Below are positions 1-7,753 of a DNA stretch of 9,538 nucleotides, piece by piece. A program made the position numbers and the translations under genes. Each line of letters starts with the position of its first letter. Position 1 is the stretch's first letter. Where the stretch lies: contig ONUQ01000040.1 in the NCBI GenBank assembly GCA_900321055.1, positions 1-9,538 of the forward strand, read 5' to 3'. The stretch comes from an uncultured Elusimicrobia bacterium (GTDB lineage: Bacteria > Elusimicrobiota > Endomicrobiia > Endomicrobiales > Endomicrobiaceae). A model generated the notes under the pieces. That model saw only the letters and a list, made by a program, of their open reading frames with translations, had not been told where the DNA came from and did no database searches.

Positions 1-243
1 AAGATTTATATTTTTTATTAAATATAATATAGCAAACCAAAATATTACAACAGATAAAATATAAGAAGAATTTCCTATACATTCTTCTAAAACCGTTTTT
101 ATTCCGTTACCGACAATACCGGTAATACTGACTTGCAGTAATGAAATAAAAATAAAAATAGAAATAAAAAAGCATATACAAGCTTTTAGTAATCTTTTTC
201 TTTCTTTATATTCTTCTAATTCTTTTTTTGATTGCTTAGCCAT
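1..243 (-). CDS. ftsK: DNA translocase FtsK, N-terminal fragment (cut by window edge)
   Basis: The frame reads from ATG at 243 to the window edge without a stop, giving the first 81 residues. What is seen: a basic, charged start (MAKQSKKELEEYKERKR), a hydrophobic segment at about residues 19-40, then a TGIVGNGI stretch (41-48) and a second hydrophobic segment (about 60-76). The order 'first membrane helix, G-x-x-G-x-x-hydrophobic-x-x-hydrophobic-L, ..GNSSYIL.., second helix' matches the start of the four-helix membrane domain of FtsK/SpoIIIE. Known for the family: this domain anchors the protein at the division septum, and a C-terminal motor, outside this window, pumps DNA during chromosome segregation. 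A GGTG 6 nt before the start is a weak ribosome site, and an extended -10 lies 32 nt upstream. The call rests on the short N-terminal pattern only, so another polytopic membrane protein is possible. Confidence 0.6.
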   Translation of the reverse strand, partial: MAKQSKKELEEYKERKRLLKACICFFISIFIFISLLQVSITGIVGNGIKTVLEECIGNSSYILSVVIFWFAILYLIKNINL

Positions 244-274
244 AAAACACACCAATTCTATATATAACTTATGT

Positions 275-283
275 ATTATAGCA
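275..283 (-). promoter_or_regulatory. Extended -10 promoter for ftsK
   Basis: On the minus strand the bases read TGCTATAAT, a perfect -10 hexamer (275-280) with the TGn extension. No good -35 is present at 16-18 nt. The hexamer is 32 nt before the ftsK start, and the 109-nt gap after uvrC shows no hairpin terminator, so ftsK may have both its own promoter and readthrough from uvrC. Confidence 0.45.
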
Positions 284-352
284 AAATATGATAATTTAGT
301 ATAGTAATTATTTCATTGTTTAAAATTATGTTTATTAACTTTTACAAATAAT

Positions 353-1657
353 CTATAACTGTTTAATAAATTCTTTAGCTCTTAACTGTTTATGAAATGT
401 AATTGCAAATCTATGTGCTTCGTCTCTTATTGATTGCAGTAACCTTAAAGCCAGAGAATTTCTCGGTAATATTATTGATTTTGCTTTTCCCTGAATAAAA
501 ATTTCTTCCTGTTGTTTAGCAAGCGAAATCATAGGGATATATATTCCTATTTCATCAAGAGCGGATTGTGCATAAGCAAGTTGTATTTTTCCTCCGTCAA
601 TAACAATCAAATCAGGAAATTTTTCGTTTCGTCTTATAATTCCGGAATATCTTCTAAAAACAGCTTCTTTTATCATGGCAAAATCATTTATTTGATTAAC
701 TGTTTTTATTTTAAATTTTCTGTAACCGCTTTTATCCGCTCTGGCATTTACAAATCTAACCATGGAGGCAACAGGATTAGTGCCTGAAGTATTTGATATA
801 TCAAAACATTCCATCACGGATGGCAATTTATGTAATTTTAAAACTTCTCTTAATTCCTGCAAAGAATCTGTTTTTGATACATATTGATTAATATCTTCCA
901 TACTGATTTCTCTTATAGCTACCCGTTGACTCATTGTTTCTATTGCATATAATCTATCCCTTATTTCTTTTGCTTTTTCATATTCCTGTTTTTTACTTGC
1001 TTCCTGCATTTGTATTTTCCAAACATCAACTATTTTTTTAAATTTACCGTTAAAAAAAGTCTCTAATTCTTTTAAATTATTTTTATACTCTATTGATTTT
1101 ATTTTAGCCATACAAGGTCCAAAACATAATCCCGTATGATAATACAAACATGATTTTACTTTATCTGTTTTTGGCAATTCTTTTTCTGAAAAATTTATTT
1201 TACATGGTCTGATTTTAAAAATTTTGTTTAGCCAATGTATCAATTTTTTTATATATGTTAATTGCGGATAAGGTCCAAAATATAATGAACCGTCTTTTAA
1301 AACTTTTCTCGTCATTATAAGTCTTGGAAAATCTTCGGATACGGTAAATTTTATATACGGATAAGTTTTATCATCTTTCCACATAGCATTAAAATACGGT
1401 TGAACTTTATTTATAAGTTGCCTTTCAACAAGCAGAGCTTCTCTTTCGGATGCACACAAAATATAGTTAATTGTTTTCATTGCCGTAATTATTGAAAAAG
1501 CTTTACTGTCCGTATCCGAATTGAAATATGATGATATTCTATTTTTTAAATCTTTGGCTTTTCCTATGTATATAATGTTTGCCGATGAATCTCTCATTAT
1601 ATATACACCCGGAAGATGTGGAATATTTACCGTATAATCATTAACTTTTTTTTGCAT
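353..1657 (-). CDS. uvrC: UvrABC system protein C, compact form
   Basis: UvrC makes the 3' and 5' incisions around DNA lesions in nucleotide excision repair after UvrB loads. Seen: a GIY-YIG nuclease domain (G17-V-Y19, Y30-I-G32, R40, E78); four cysteines at 152, 170, 178 and 182, the set reported to hold an Fe-S cluster in UvrC; a UVR UvrB-binding helix pair at about 209-243; and an RNase H-like half with ECFDIS (D286), VIDGG (D354) and RDEAH (H415). All expected catalytic residues for both cuts are present. The protein has only 434 residues against about 600 usual. The stretch between the UVR motif and ECFDIS is about 40 residues instead of well over 100, and the protein stops soon after the RDEAH block, so the C-terminal helix-hairpin-helix DNA-binding pair is missing. 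The start at 1657 overlaps murJ by 17 nt, implying coupled translation. Shine-Dalgarno is weak. Confidence 0.95.
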   Translation of the reverse strand: MQKKVNDYTVNIPHLPGVYIMRDSSANIIYIGKAKDLKNRISSYFNSDTDSKAFSIITAMKTINYILCASEREALLVERQLINKVQPYFNAMWKDDKTYPYIKFTVSEDFPRLIMTRKVLKDGSLYFGPYPQLTYIKKLIHWLNKIFKIRPCKINFSEKELPKTDKVKSCLYYHTGLCFGPCMAKIKSIEYKNNLKELETFFNGKFKKIVDVWKIQMQEASKKQEYEKAKEIRDRLYAIETMSQRVAIREISMEDINQYVSKTDSLQELREVLKLHKLPSVMECFDISNTSGTNPVASMVRFVNARADKSGYRKFKIKTVNQINDFAMIKEAVFRRYSGIIRRNEKFPDLIVIDGGKIQLAYAQSALDEIGIYIPMISLAKQQEEIFIQGKAKSIILPRNSLALRLLQSIRDEAHRFAITFHKQLRAKEFIKQL

Positions 1658-3200
1658 TTTTCTTTTTTTTCATTCCGGAAAAAATTTGTTCAATTTCTTG
1701 AAACTTTAATAATTTCAATAAAATAATAAAAGAGATTATTGCACAAATTATAGATATTGCTAATGCAACAGCCGTATGCAAAAATTTAATTTGTATTATT
1801 TGATATGCAATTACTCCCATTATTACCGATGCTATTAATGCTTTTATTGATGATATTAAAATTTTTAAACCGCCTATTTTACCTATTCTTTGTTTTAATT
1901 TATAAAACAACATTATAACATTTAAATATGCACTTAAAGATGTTGCTAATGCAAGTCCGCCAACTCCTAAAGGTTTCATAAGAGCAACACATAATATTAC
2001 ATGAAAAAACATAACTATAACGGCTATCTTTACCGGTGTTTTAGTATCTTGAAAAGAAAAGAATGTATTAGCAAAAATTTTTGTTATGGCAAAAGCCGGA
2101 AGTCCTAATACATAATAAAACAGAGCTTTATTTGTAAGTAATGAAGCAGCCGTATCAAATTTCCCTCTTTCAAATAAAACTTGTATTATCGGAAAACCTA
2201 TTGCTATAAGACCAACAGTTGCCGGAAGCAAAGCTATTACGGAAACCCTTATAGAAAAATTTAGTGTATCTTTCAACTCATCAATATTTTTTGTAGCAAC
2301 GGATTTTGACATCATCGGAAGAGATACCGTAGCCATAGCAAGTCCAAATATTGCAAGCGGTAACTGCATTAATCTGCCCGAATAATACAATGCCGTAATA
2401 GAACCATCACCTAAAAATGAGGCACAAATAGTGTCTACAAAAGTATTTATTTGATCTACCGAAATTCCTATGACAGAAGGAATCATTAAAAAAACAATTT
2501 TTTTTATTCCGGGATGTTTAAAATCAAAATCAAATTTTAAGTGCCATCCTAAATTTTTTAAAGTCGGATATTGCATAATAAAATGTCCTAATCCGCCAAA
2601 AATAACACTTATTGCAAGCCCCTTAATTTGATTCTGAGGGGAAAGTAGCGGAGCAAGAGCCAAGATATAAATAATTTCTGCAAAACTTAAATTTGCCGGA
2701 GCTATTGCAGGAATAAAAAAAGAACTTAATGTGTTTAGTAAAGCTAATAACATTGCCGCTAAACATATAAACAATAAAAAAGGAAACATTAATCTTGTAA
2801 GGTCTATTGTCAGTTGTAATTTTTCAGGATCGGATGTAAAGCCGTAAGCTATAATTTTTACAAGCAGTGGAGAAAAAAACATTCCAAGTATTGTAATAAC
2901 AAATAAAACACAAAATAATGATGTAAAAACTACATTTATTAATTTTTGTGTTTCCGATTTTGTTTTTATGTGTAAATATTCTGAAAATACCGGTATAAAT
3001 GCCGCAGAAAAAGAACCTTCACCTAACATTCTTCTTATAAGGTTTGGTATTCTAAATGCTGCATAAAAAGCATCTGCATACATTCCGGCACCAAACATAT
3101 ATGCAACGAGCATATCTCTAATGTATCCGAATATTCTTGATACTGCCGTTCCGACACTAACACTACCTGCATATTTTATGATTTTCTTCATTTCAATCAT
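1641..3200 (-). CDS. murJ: Lipid II flippase MurJ (MviN family)
   Basis: This is an integral membrane protein of the MOP exporter superfamily that moves lipid II across the inner membrane for peptidoglycan synthesis. Its 519 residues, with about 14 hydrophobic segments spread over the length, fit the family. The N-terminal signature is clear: SRIFGYIRD (21-29), ADAFYAAFRIPNLIRRMLGEG (from 42), with R22, R28, D43 and R56 matching the essential E. coli residues R18, R24, D39 and R52. R276 in SGRLMQLP matches E. coli R270 in the central cavity. The tail is lysine-rich (KKKKNAKK) and cytosolic. A second ATG, three codons into the frame (MIEMKK), is an alternative start; neither has a strong Shine-Dalgarno. 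The gene follows rpsT after a 66-nt gap that holds the rpsT terminator and leaves little room for a promoter, so it is probably expressed by readthrough. Its 3' end overlaps uvrC. Confidence 0.96.
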   Translation of the reverse strand: MIEMKKIIKYAGSVSVGTAVSRIFGYIRDMLVAYMFGAGMYADAFYAAFRIPNLIRRMLGEGSFSAAFIPVFSEYLHIKTKSETQKLINVVFTSLFCVLFVITILGMFFSPLLVKIIAYGFTSDPEKLQLTIDLTRLMFPFLLFICLAAMLLALLNTLSSFFIPAIAPANLSFAEIIYILALAPLLSPQNQIKGLAISVIFGGLGHFIMQYPTLKNLGWHLKFDFDFKHPGIKKIVFLMIPSVIGISVDQINTFVDTICASFLGDGSITALYYSGRLMQLPLAIFGLAMATVSLPMMSKSVATKNIDELKDTLNFSIRVSVIALLPATVGLIAIGFPIIQVLFERGKFDTAASLLTNKALFYYVLGLPAFAITKIFANTFFSFQDTKTPVKIAVIVMFFHVILCVALMKPLGVGGLALATSLSAYLNVIMLFYKLKQRIGKIGGLKILISSIKALIASVIMGVIAYQIIQIKFLHTAVALAISIICAIISFIILLKLLKFQEIEQIFSGMKKKKNAKKS

Positions 3201-3217
3201 AATTTTATTTCTACAAA

Positions 3218-3250
3218 TAAAAAAAGCCGATACTTAAAAATATCGGCTTT
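3218..3250 (-). terminator. Intrinsic terminator after rpsT, just before murJ
   Basis: Arms 3223-3232 and 3241-3250 form a perfect 10-bp stem (AAAGCCGATA with TATCGGCTTT) with an 8-nt loop. On the minus strand the stem runs into seven T residues (3225 down to 3219), the classic Rho-independent layout. It ends 18 nt before the murJ start, so it stops most rpsT transcripts and limits murJ-uvrC to the fraction that reads through. On the plus strand the downstream tail is A-rich, so it would work poorly in that direction. Confidence 0.9.
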
Positions 3251-3266
3251 AAAATAAAATTTAAAC

Positions 3267-3542
3267 TTACATAGATGCAACTTTTTTTGCTAATCTTGCT
3301 TTTTGATTAGCTGCTGCATTTTTATGAACAACATTTCTTTTCTTTGCTTTATCCCATTCGGAAAAAGCTTCATTAAGAGCTGTCTTTGCTGCTTCTGCAT
3401 CTTTTGCCTTTACCGCAACTTCAACTTTTTTTGATAAAGTTCTTATTTTGCTCTTTATAGCAGAATTCATTGCTGTTCTTTTTTCTGTTTTTCTTGCTTC
3501 TTTAAGAGCAGATGTATGCCTTCCTGTTTTTAATTTCGCCAT
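3267..3542 (-). CDS. rpsT: 30S ribosomal protein S20
   Basis: S20 binds 16S rRNA in the body of the small subunit and is needed for its assembly. The 91-residue product is lysine- and alanine-rich and all helical in character. It carries the family pattern in order: a basic start, KEARKTEKRTAMNSAIKS (15-32, the usual R/K-rich 'N-x-x-x-K-S' segment), an acidic-basic middle helix (KAKDAEAAKTALNEAF), and the closing HKNAAANQKARLAKK block. The start is fixed by a strong Shine-Dalgarno, GGAGGAA at 3547-3553, 4 nt before ATG. It has its own promoter about 50 nt upstream and its own terminator downstream, so it is mainly a single-gene transcript, with some readthrough into murJ and uvrC. In other bacteria S20 represses its own translation; nothing in this leader shows that directly. 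Confidence 0.96.
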   Translation of the reverse strand: MAKLKTGRHTSALKEARKTEKRTAMNSAIKSKIRTLSKKVEVAVKAKDAEAAKTALNEAFSEWDKAKKRNVVHKNAAANQKARLAKKVASM

Positions 3543-3588
3543 TATATTCCTCCAAATTATTTACAAAATTATTATAATCAGCCCATTT

Positions 3589-3617
3589 ATTTTACATTTT
3601 TATTTTATCATCGTCAA
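3589..3617 (-). promoter_or_regulatory. Sigma-70-type promoter of rpsT
   Basis: On the minus strand, TTGACG (3612-3617) and TAAAAT (3589-3594) are separated by exactly 17 nt. Each hexamer differs from consensus at one position. The expected transcript start is near 3582, giving a leader of about 40 nt before the ATG. This is the best promoter match in the window and fits a highly expressed ribosomal gene. Confidence 0.75.
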
Positions 3618-3676
3618 ATTCTCATAAAAGTTAATACACAAAACTCTTTTAAAATAATTAGGGTATCTGACTTTAA

Positions 3677-4852
3677 TTATTTTTTAGATGTACCTGTTGC
3701 TGTTTTTGAATTTTGATTAGCTTTATCCATTTCAAAAGTTTTATTAACTTTTATATCAGCTTCTTTTAATAAAGTTGCTGTTGCCTGTTGCATAAGACTT
3801 TCTGCTCTCTTTGTATTTATGTAACCTTCAATATCCTTTTCAAATGTTTCATAAGTAAATTTTTGACCCGCAACTTTTTCAACAACATTCATAATAAAAT
3901 ATCCTTGAGCTGAATTATCTTTAGCATTATTATTTTTAAACAATTCAAACACATTACTTACTTCACCTACATTTAATGCAAATGCTTTTGATGATAATTC
4001 TACAGGTTGCATACCTTCAACCATTATCATTTGTGAAAAATAAACTCTGGCATCTTTTTGTTGAGAATACTTTTGTGCAATATCACCAAAATTTGATTTA
4101 TCTTTAATTTCTTTTCTTATAGAATTTGCTAATTGTTGTCTTTGTTTTAATTCATTTTCCGACATTGTTTTGTCTGCATATACCAATATAAGGTCAAATC
4201 TTGTTTTTGGTGCAAGTGTAGCTCTTAATCTTGCTGCAACAACAGCAGCTTCTTCATATCTGCCCGGAACTTTTTGTAACTCTTCTATCTTCTTTTTGTC
4301 GTTGTTATAAATTGCTGACACATTATCAAAAAAAGTTTTTGAATCTTCCTTGCTCACAGATTTTAAATTTGAAGAAATAAGTGCTCTTCTGTATTTATCA
4401 ATTATAATATCGTTAGCTATATTCTCTAAATATTTAGCTTTTGTTAAATTTTGTGATTTTATAGCATTTTCAAAAGCTTTTTCTTGTTCTCTTTGACTTA
4501 ACTCTTTACCTTCGGCATTTACTTTAAACTGCTCTTTCACCCCTGATACTACAGAATCTACTTCTTCTTTAGTTGCTTCTATTTTAGATTTTTTTGCCTG
4601 CTGTAAAAAAACTTCTTTAATTATCATATCTTGTAGAACTCTTTTCCCTATAATATCTTGTATATTAGGTTGCTTCATTGCTTGAGGATTTTGACTTTGA
4701 AGCACTGCAAGAGATCTATTCACTGTGTTATTAAAATCTTGCGAAGAGATTTCTACCCCGTTTACCGTAGCAACCGAAGTGCTTTGTTTTTCTACACAAC
4801 CAACCATGGCTAAACAAACAAATAATACTGCTAAATTAACTAATTTTTTCAT
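3677..4852 (-). CDS. SurA/PrsA-type periplasmic folding lipoprotein (parvulin-like)
   Basis: This is a predicted exported chaperone or peptidyl-prolyl isomerase. Seen: a signal peptide (MKKLVNLAVLFVCLAMVGC) ending in a lipobox-like MVGC with C19 as the lipid anchor; a SurA_N-like segment, VATVNGVEISSQDF (27-40) followed by the helical IIGKRVLQDMIIKEVFLQQAKK; then at about 218-325 a parvulin-like region with FDLILVYAD, FGDIAQKYS (255-263), ELSSKAFALNVGEVSNVF and GYFIMNVVEK (317-326). A C-terminal helix and a polar Lys/Thr/Ser tail close the 391 residues. Known for the family: such proteins help fold secreted or outer-membrane proteins. The usual parvulin catalytic Cys/Asp and His residues are not evident, so isomerase activity is doubtful and a pure holdase role is possible. 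The start has a GGAAGG ribosome site 11-12 nt upstream and a promoter before it. The gene stands between gyrA and rpsT. Confidence 0.8.
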   Translation of the reverse strand: MKKLVNLAVLFVCLAMVGCVEKQSTSVATVNGVEISSQDFNNTVNRSLAVLQSQNPQAMKQPNIQDIIGKRVLQDMIIKEVFLQQAKKSKIEATKEEVDSVVSGVKEQFKVNAEGKELSQREQEKAFENAIKSQNLTKAKYLENIANDIIIDKYRRALISSNLKSVSKEDSKTFFDNVSAIYNNDKKKIEELQKVPGRYEEAAVVAARLRATLAPKTRFDLILVYADKTMSENELKQRQQLANSIRKEIKDKSNFGDIAQKYSQQKDARVYFSQMIMVEGMQPVELSSKAFALNVGEVSNVFELFKNNNAKDNSAQGYFIMNVVEKVAGQKFTYETFEKDIEGYINTKRAESLMQQATATLLKEADIKVNKTFEMDKANQNSKTATGTSKK

Positions 4853-4889
4853 AATACTTTATACCTTCCTTTCTTTAATTTTTCCAATT

Positions 4890-4917
4890 ATTATACAAAA
4901 ATAAATATTTTCTTCAA
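4890..4917 (-). promoter_or_regulatory. Promoter of the folding lipoprotein gene
   Basis: On the minus strand, TTGAAG (4912-4917) and a perfect TATAAT (4890-4895) are 16 nt apart. The transcript would start near 4883, about 30 nt before the ATG at 4852, and would include the GGAAGG ribosome site. No terminator hairpin follows gyrA, so readthrough from gyrA may add to expression. Confidence 0.6.
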
Positions 4918-4959
4918 AACCCATATTTCAATTATGACTGTTTAAATTCATTTTTTCTA

Positions 4960-4978
4960 ATGCCAATAATATGCCAAT
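4960..4978. repeat. Two direct copies of ATGCCAAT, 11 bp apart
   Basis: ATGCCAAT occurs at 4960-4967 and again at 4971-4978, close to one helical turn apart. The copies end 4 nt short of the gyrA stop codon (4982) and lie about 45 nt upstream of the -35 of the folding-lipoprotein promoter. The position would suit an activator or operator site, but two 8-mers in an AT-rich gap may be chance. Confidence 0.35.
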
Positions 4979-4981
4979 CAT

Positions 4982-7516
4982 CTAATTATCTGTCTTTTTC
5001 TGTGCTTCTTCCGATTCGGTCTGCTTAGTTTCTTCTTCATCTACAATAACTGTTGCAACCGAAGCTACCTTATCACCTTCTTCCAGACGAACAAGTCTAA
5101 CACCTTGTGTATTTCTGCCTATTACGGAAATCTTGTCAACTTTACTTCTTATTGTTATACCATGCTCCGTAATAAGCATTATCTGTCCTTCATTAGCTTT
5201 TCCGATATAAATTACATTTCCGTTTCTTTCTGATGTTTGCATATTGATAACACCTTTACCGCCTCTCTTTTGTAATCTATATTTACCGACTTCCGTTCTC
5301 TTTCCGTATCCGTTTTCAGCTACCGACACAAACACATCTTCCGGTGAGAATACTTCCATACCTATAACTTCATCGTCATTTTCAAGTGTTATACCTTTTA
5401 CACCTTGTCCCGCTCTGCCTATTGCTCTAACATCCTGTTCCTTAAATCTTATTGCTATACCTTTCTTCGTGGCAATAACCACTTCAGGATTTTTCTCTAT
5501 CTTTTTAACATCCATCAATATATCACCGTCTTCCAGTTTTATTGCTATAATACCGCCTTTCCTCGGGTTAGCAAACTCTGATAATGCAATTTTTTTAATA
5601 GTACCTTTTCTTGTACACATCAATAAATATTCATCTTTTATATCTTTAGGATTAAAACTTCTTATCGGAATTGAAGCCGTTATTTTTTCGTCAGGACTTG
5701 AAAGTTGTAATATATTAACAATTGCTTTACCTTTAGATGTTCTTGTGCCTTCCGGAATTTCGTATACTCTTGACCAATACAATCTTCCTCTTGTAGTAAA
5801 CGATAATAAGTAAGCATGTGTTGAAGTAATAAACATCTTGGCAACAAAATCATCTTCTTTTGTTGTCATTGCCGTAACACCTCTACCGCCTCTTGCCTGA
5901 ACTCTGTATGTGTCTATAGGAATTCTTTTTATGTATCCGGCATTTGATGTTGTAACAACAACTTCTTCTTCTTGAATTAAATCTTCAATATTGAAATCCT
6001 GAGCATCTGCCGTAAGTTCTGTTCTTCTTTTGTCGCCATATTTTTCTTTAATCTCTTTTAATTCATCTTTTATTAAAGATAAAACTTTTTTCGGATCTTC
6101 CAAAATAGATTTTAATTTTTCTATCGTCTTAATTATTTCTATGTATTCATCATCTATTTTCTTTCTTTCAAGACCTGTCAGTTGCTGAAGTTTCATATCC
6201 AAAATTGCTTGAGCTTGAAGTTTTGACAATCTGAATTTTTCCATTAAATTTATTCTTGCAGTGTCCGTATCCGGAGCTTGTCTGATTGTTTTTACAACCG
6301 CATCTAAATTGTCAATTGCAATTTTCAAACCTTCTAATATATGTGCTCTTGCTTCTGCTTTTTTAAGTTCAAATTTTGTTCTTCTGATAACAACAACTTT
6401 TCTATGCTCTACATAGTGATAAAGCATTTCTTTAATATTTAAAATTTTTGGTTTGTTGTTTACAAGAGCAAGCATAATAACACCAAAACTTGTTTGCATC
6501 TGGGTATGCTTGAATAACTGATTTAAAACTACTTGAGCATTTGCATCTCTTTTTAATTCAATAACAACTCTCATACCATGTCTGTCCGATTCATCTCTTA
6601 AATCCGATATACCGTCTAATTTTTTATCTTTTACAAGACCTGCTATTGATGTAATTAAAAGAGCTTTATTTACCTGATAAGGAAGTTCCGTAATAATGAT
6701 GGCTTGCTTACCGCCTTTCATTTCTTCTATTTCCGTTCTGGCTCTCATTTTTACGGAGCCTCTTCCTGTTTCTAAATAATCTTTTATTCCCTGTTTACCT
6801 AAAATAAGACCTGCCGTAGGGAAATCAGGACCTTTAATATATTTATTAAGTTCCATAATTGATATTTCAGGATCATCTATAAATGCTATAGTTCCATCTA
6901 TAACTTCACTTAAATTATGTGTAGGAATATTTGTTGCCATACCTACCGCAATACCTGAAGAACCGTTTATTAAAAGTTCCGGTAATTTTGTAGGAAGAAT
7001 TAGCGGTTCCTGTAATGAACCGTCGTAGTTTGGAATGAAATCTATTGTATCTTTATCTATATCAGCAAGCATTTCGTCTGCTATATAGTCCATTCTAACT
7101 TCGGTATACCTCATTGCTGCCGGATCATCACCGTCAACACTACCGAAATTTCCCTGACCGTCTATGAGAGGATACCTCATAGAAAAGTCTTGAACCATTC
7201 TAACTAATGCATCATACACCGAAGAATCTCCGTGCGGATGATATTTACCAAGAACATCTCCCACAATTCTGGCCGATTTTTTGTAAGGGGTATTTCTTCT
7301 AACACCCATTTCTTTCATTGCATATAAAATTCTTCTATGAACAGGTTTTAAACCGTCTCTAACATCTGGTAAAGCTCTTCCTACTATAACACTCATAGCA
7401 TAATCTATATACGATGATTTCATTTCATCTTCAAGATTCGTAGGGACAATTCCTGTATTTAATACAACTTCGGCATTCTCTTCTTTTGGTTTGTTTAAAT
7501 CTTTTTCTTCTGCCAT
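4982..7516 (-). CDS. gyrA: DNA gyrase subunit A
   Basis: GyrA cuts and rejoins the DNA gate segment, and with GyrB introduces negative supercoils. The 844 residues match the family. Seen: the N-terminal start [29 protein letters not shown] (from 34), the active-site tyrosine Y137 in AAMRYTEVR, and the quinolone region [10 protein letters not shown], in which S98 and D102 equal E. coli S83 and D87 (both sensitive-type residues). The breakage-reunion core runs on to about 500, followed by the beta-pinwheel C-terminal domain. The GyrA-box at 540-546 reads QARGGRG; a second, closer match to QRRGGKG, QKRGGKG, is at 749-755. Presence of the box favours GyrA over ParC. The acidic tail ([12 protein letters not shown]) is typical of gyrase. 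The start is set by AAGGAG at 7524-7529, 7 nt before ATG. No gyrB is adjacent. Confidence 0.97.
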   Translation of the reverse strand: MAEEKDLNKPKEENAEVVLNTGIVPTNLEDEMKSSYIDYAMSVIVGRALPDVRDGLKPVHRRILYAMKEMGVRRNTPYKKSARIVGDVLGKYHPHGDSSVYDALVRMVQDFSMRYPLIDGQGNFGSVDGDDPAAMRYTEVRMDYIADEMLADIDKDTIDFIPNYDGSLQEPLILPTKLPELLINGSSGIAVGMATNIPTHNLSEVIDGTIAFIDDPEISIMELNKYIKGPDFPTAGLILGKQGIKDYLETGRGSVKMRARTEIEEMKGGKQAIIITELPYQVNKALLITSIAGLVKDKKLDGISDLRDESDRHGMRVVIELKRDANAQVVLNQLFKHTQMQTSFGVIMLALVNNKPKILNIKEMLYHYVEHRKVVVIRRTKFELKKAEARAHILEGLKIAIDNLDAVVKTIRQAPDTDTARINLMEKFRLSKLQAQAILDMKLQQLTGLERKKIDDEYIEIIKTIEKLKSILEDPKKVLSLIKDELKEIKEKYGDKRRTELTADAQDFNIEDLIQEEEVVVTTSNAGYIKRIPIDTYRVQARGGRGVTAMTTKEDDFVAKMFITSTHAYLLSFTTRGRLYWSRVYEIPEGTRTSKGKAIVNILQLSSPDEKITASIPIRSFNPKDIKDEYLLMCTRKGTIKKIALSEFANPRKGGIIAIKLEDGDILMDVKKIEKNPEVVIATKKGIAIRFKEQDVRAIGRAGQGVKGITLENDDEVIGMEVFSPEDVFVSVAENGYGKRTEVGKYRLQKRGGKGVINMQTSERNGNVIYIGKANEGQIMLITEHGITIRSKVDKISVIGRNTQGVRLVRLEEGDKVASVATVIVDEEETKQTESEEAQKKTDN

Positions 7517-7523
7517 GTCATTA

Positions 7524-7529
7524 CTCCTT
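7524..7529 (-). promoter_or_regulatory. Ribosome binding site of gyrA
   Basis: AAGGAG on the minus strand, 7 nt before the ATG at 7516. It is a near-perfect Shine-Dalgarno and settles the gyrA start. Confidence 0.85.
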
Positions 7530-7547
7530 AGTATATTCTACACCTTT

Positions 7548-7576
7548 AATTTATTATTTTATTTATTAAATTTCAA
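7548..7576 (-). promoter_or_regulatory. Possible gyrA promoter
   Basis: On the minus strand, TTGAAA (7571-7576) and TAAATT (7548-7553) are 17 nt apart. The -35 matches four of six positions and the -10 also four of six. Transcription would start near 7541, 25 nt before the start codon. In such A/T-rich DNA, other placements (for example TATACT near 7533) cannot be excluded. Confidence 0.4.
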
Positions 7577-7700
7577 TTTTTCCTAAACATTCTTCTCTTT
7601 TTTTTTCATTAAATTTTATCAATTTTTGATATAATTCCATAAAATATTTAATATTTGACAGTGCATTGTCTGCAAATACAGATAAATTAATAAAGCACTT
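7566..7700 (-). pseudogene. Possible decayed coding remnant upstream of gyrA
   Basis: On the minus strand a 44-codon open stretch ends with TAA at 7566-7568. Its last part, from ATG at 7638-7640, reads MELYQKLIKFNEKKREECLG and four more residues: a charged, helix-like string that looks more like protein than the random F/I/Y/N output elsewhere in the gap. Upstream the same frame is broken by stops at 7701-7703 and 7719-7721. There is no Shine-Dalgarno at the internal ATG. It could be the tail of a dead gene or a 24-residue leader peptide before gyrA, or simply chance. I do not recognise a family. Confidence 0.2.
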
Positions 7701-7753
7701 CTAATAACTAATATATTTCTATGTTACCATGCTTTAAAAATAACAAAATGTCT

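Noticed and set aside
512..787. Plus-strand open frame of 91 codons
   Set aside because: It lies wholly inside uvrC in antisense, and its product has no domain-like pattern.
1641..1664. A8 run in the murJ-uvrC overlap as a phase-variable or slippage site
   Set aside because: Runs of this length are expected in lysine-rich, A/T-rich coding DNA, and both frames are intact, so nothing supports switching.
3651..3682. AATAATTA/TAATTATT hairpin at the end of the folding-lipoprotein gene as a terminator
   Set aside because: The stem is purely A/T, the loop is long and no T-tract follows on the minus strand.
5244..5813. Plus-strand open frame of 189 codons
   Set aside because: It is antisense to the C-terminal domain of gyrA, whose protein is fully conserved. 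The product is a Pro/Ser/Leu-rich shadow of the gyrA codons.
7211..7225. Possible quinolone-resistance change in gyrA
   Set aside because: The positions equal to E. coli S83 and D87 are still Ser and Asp, the sensitive-type residues.
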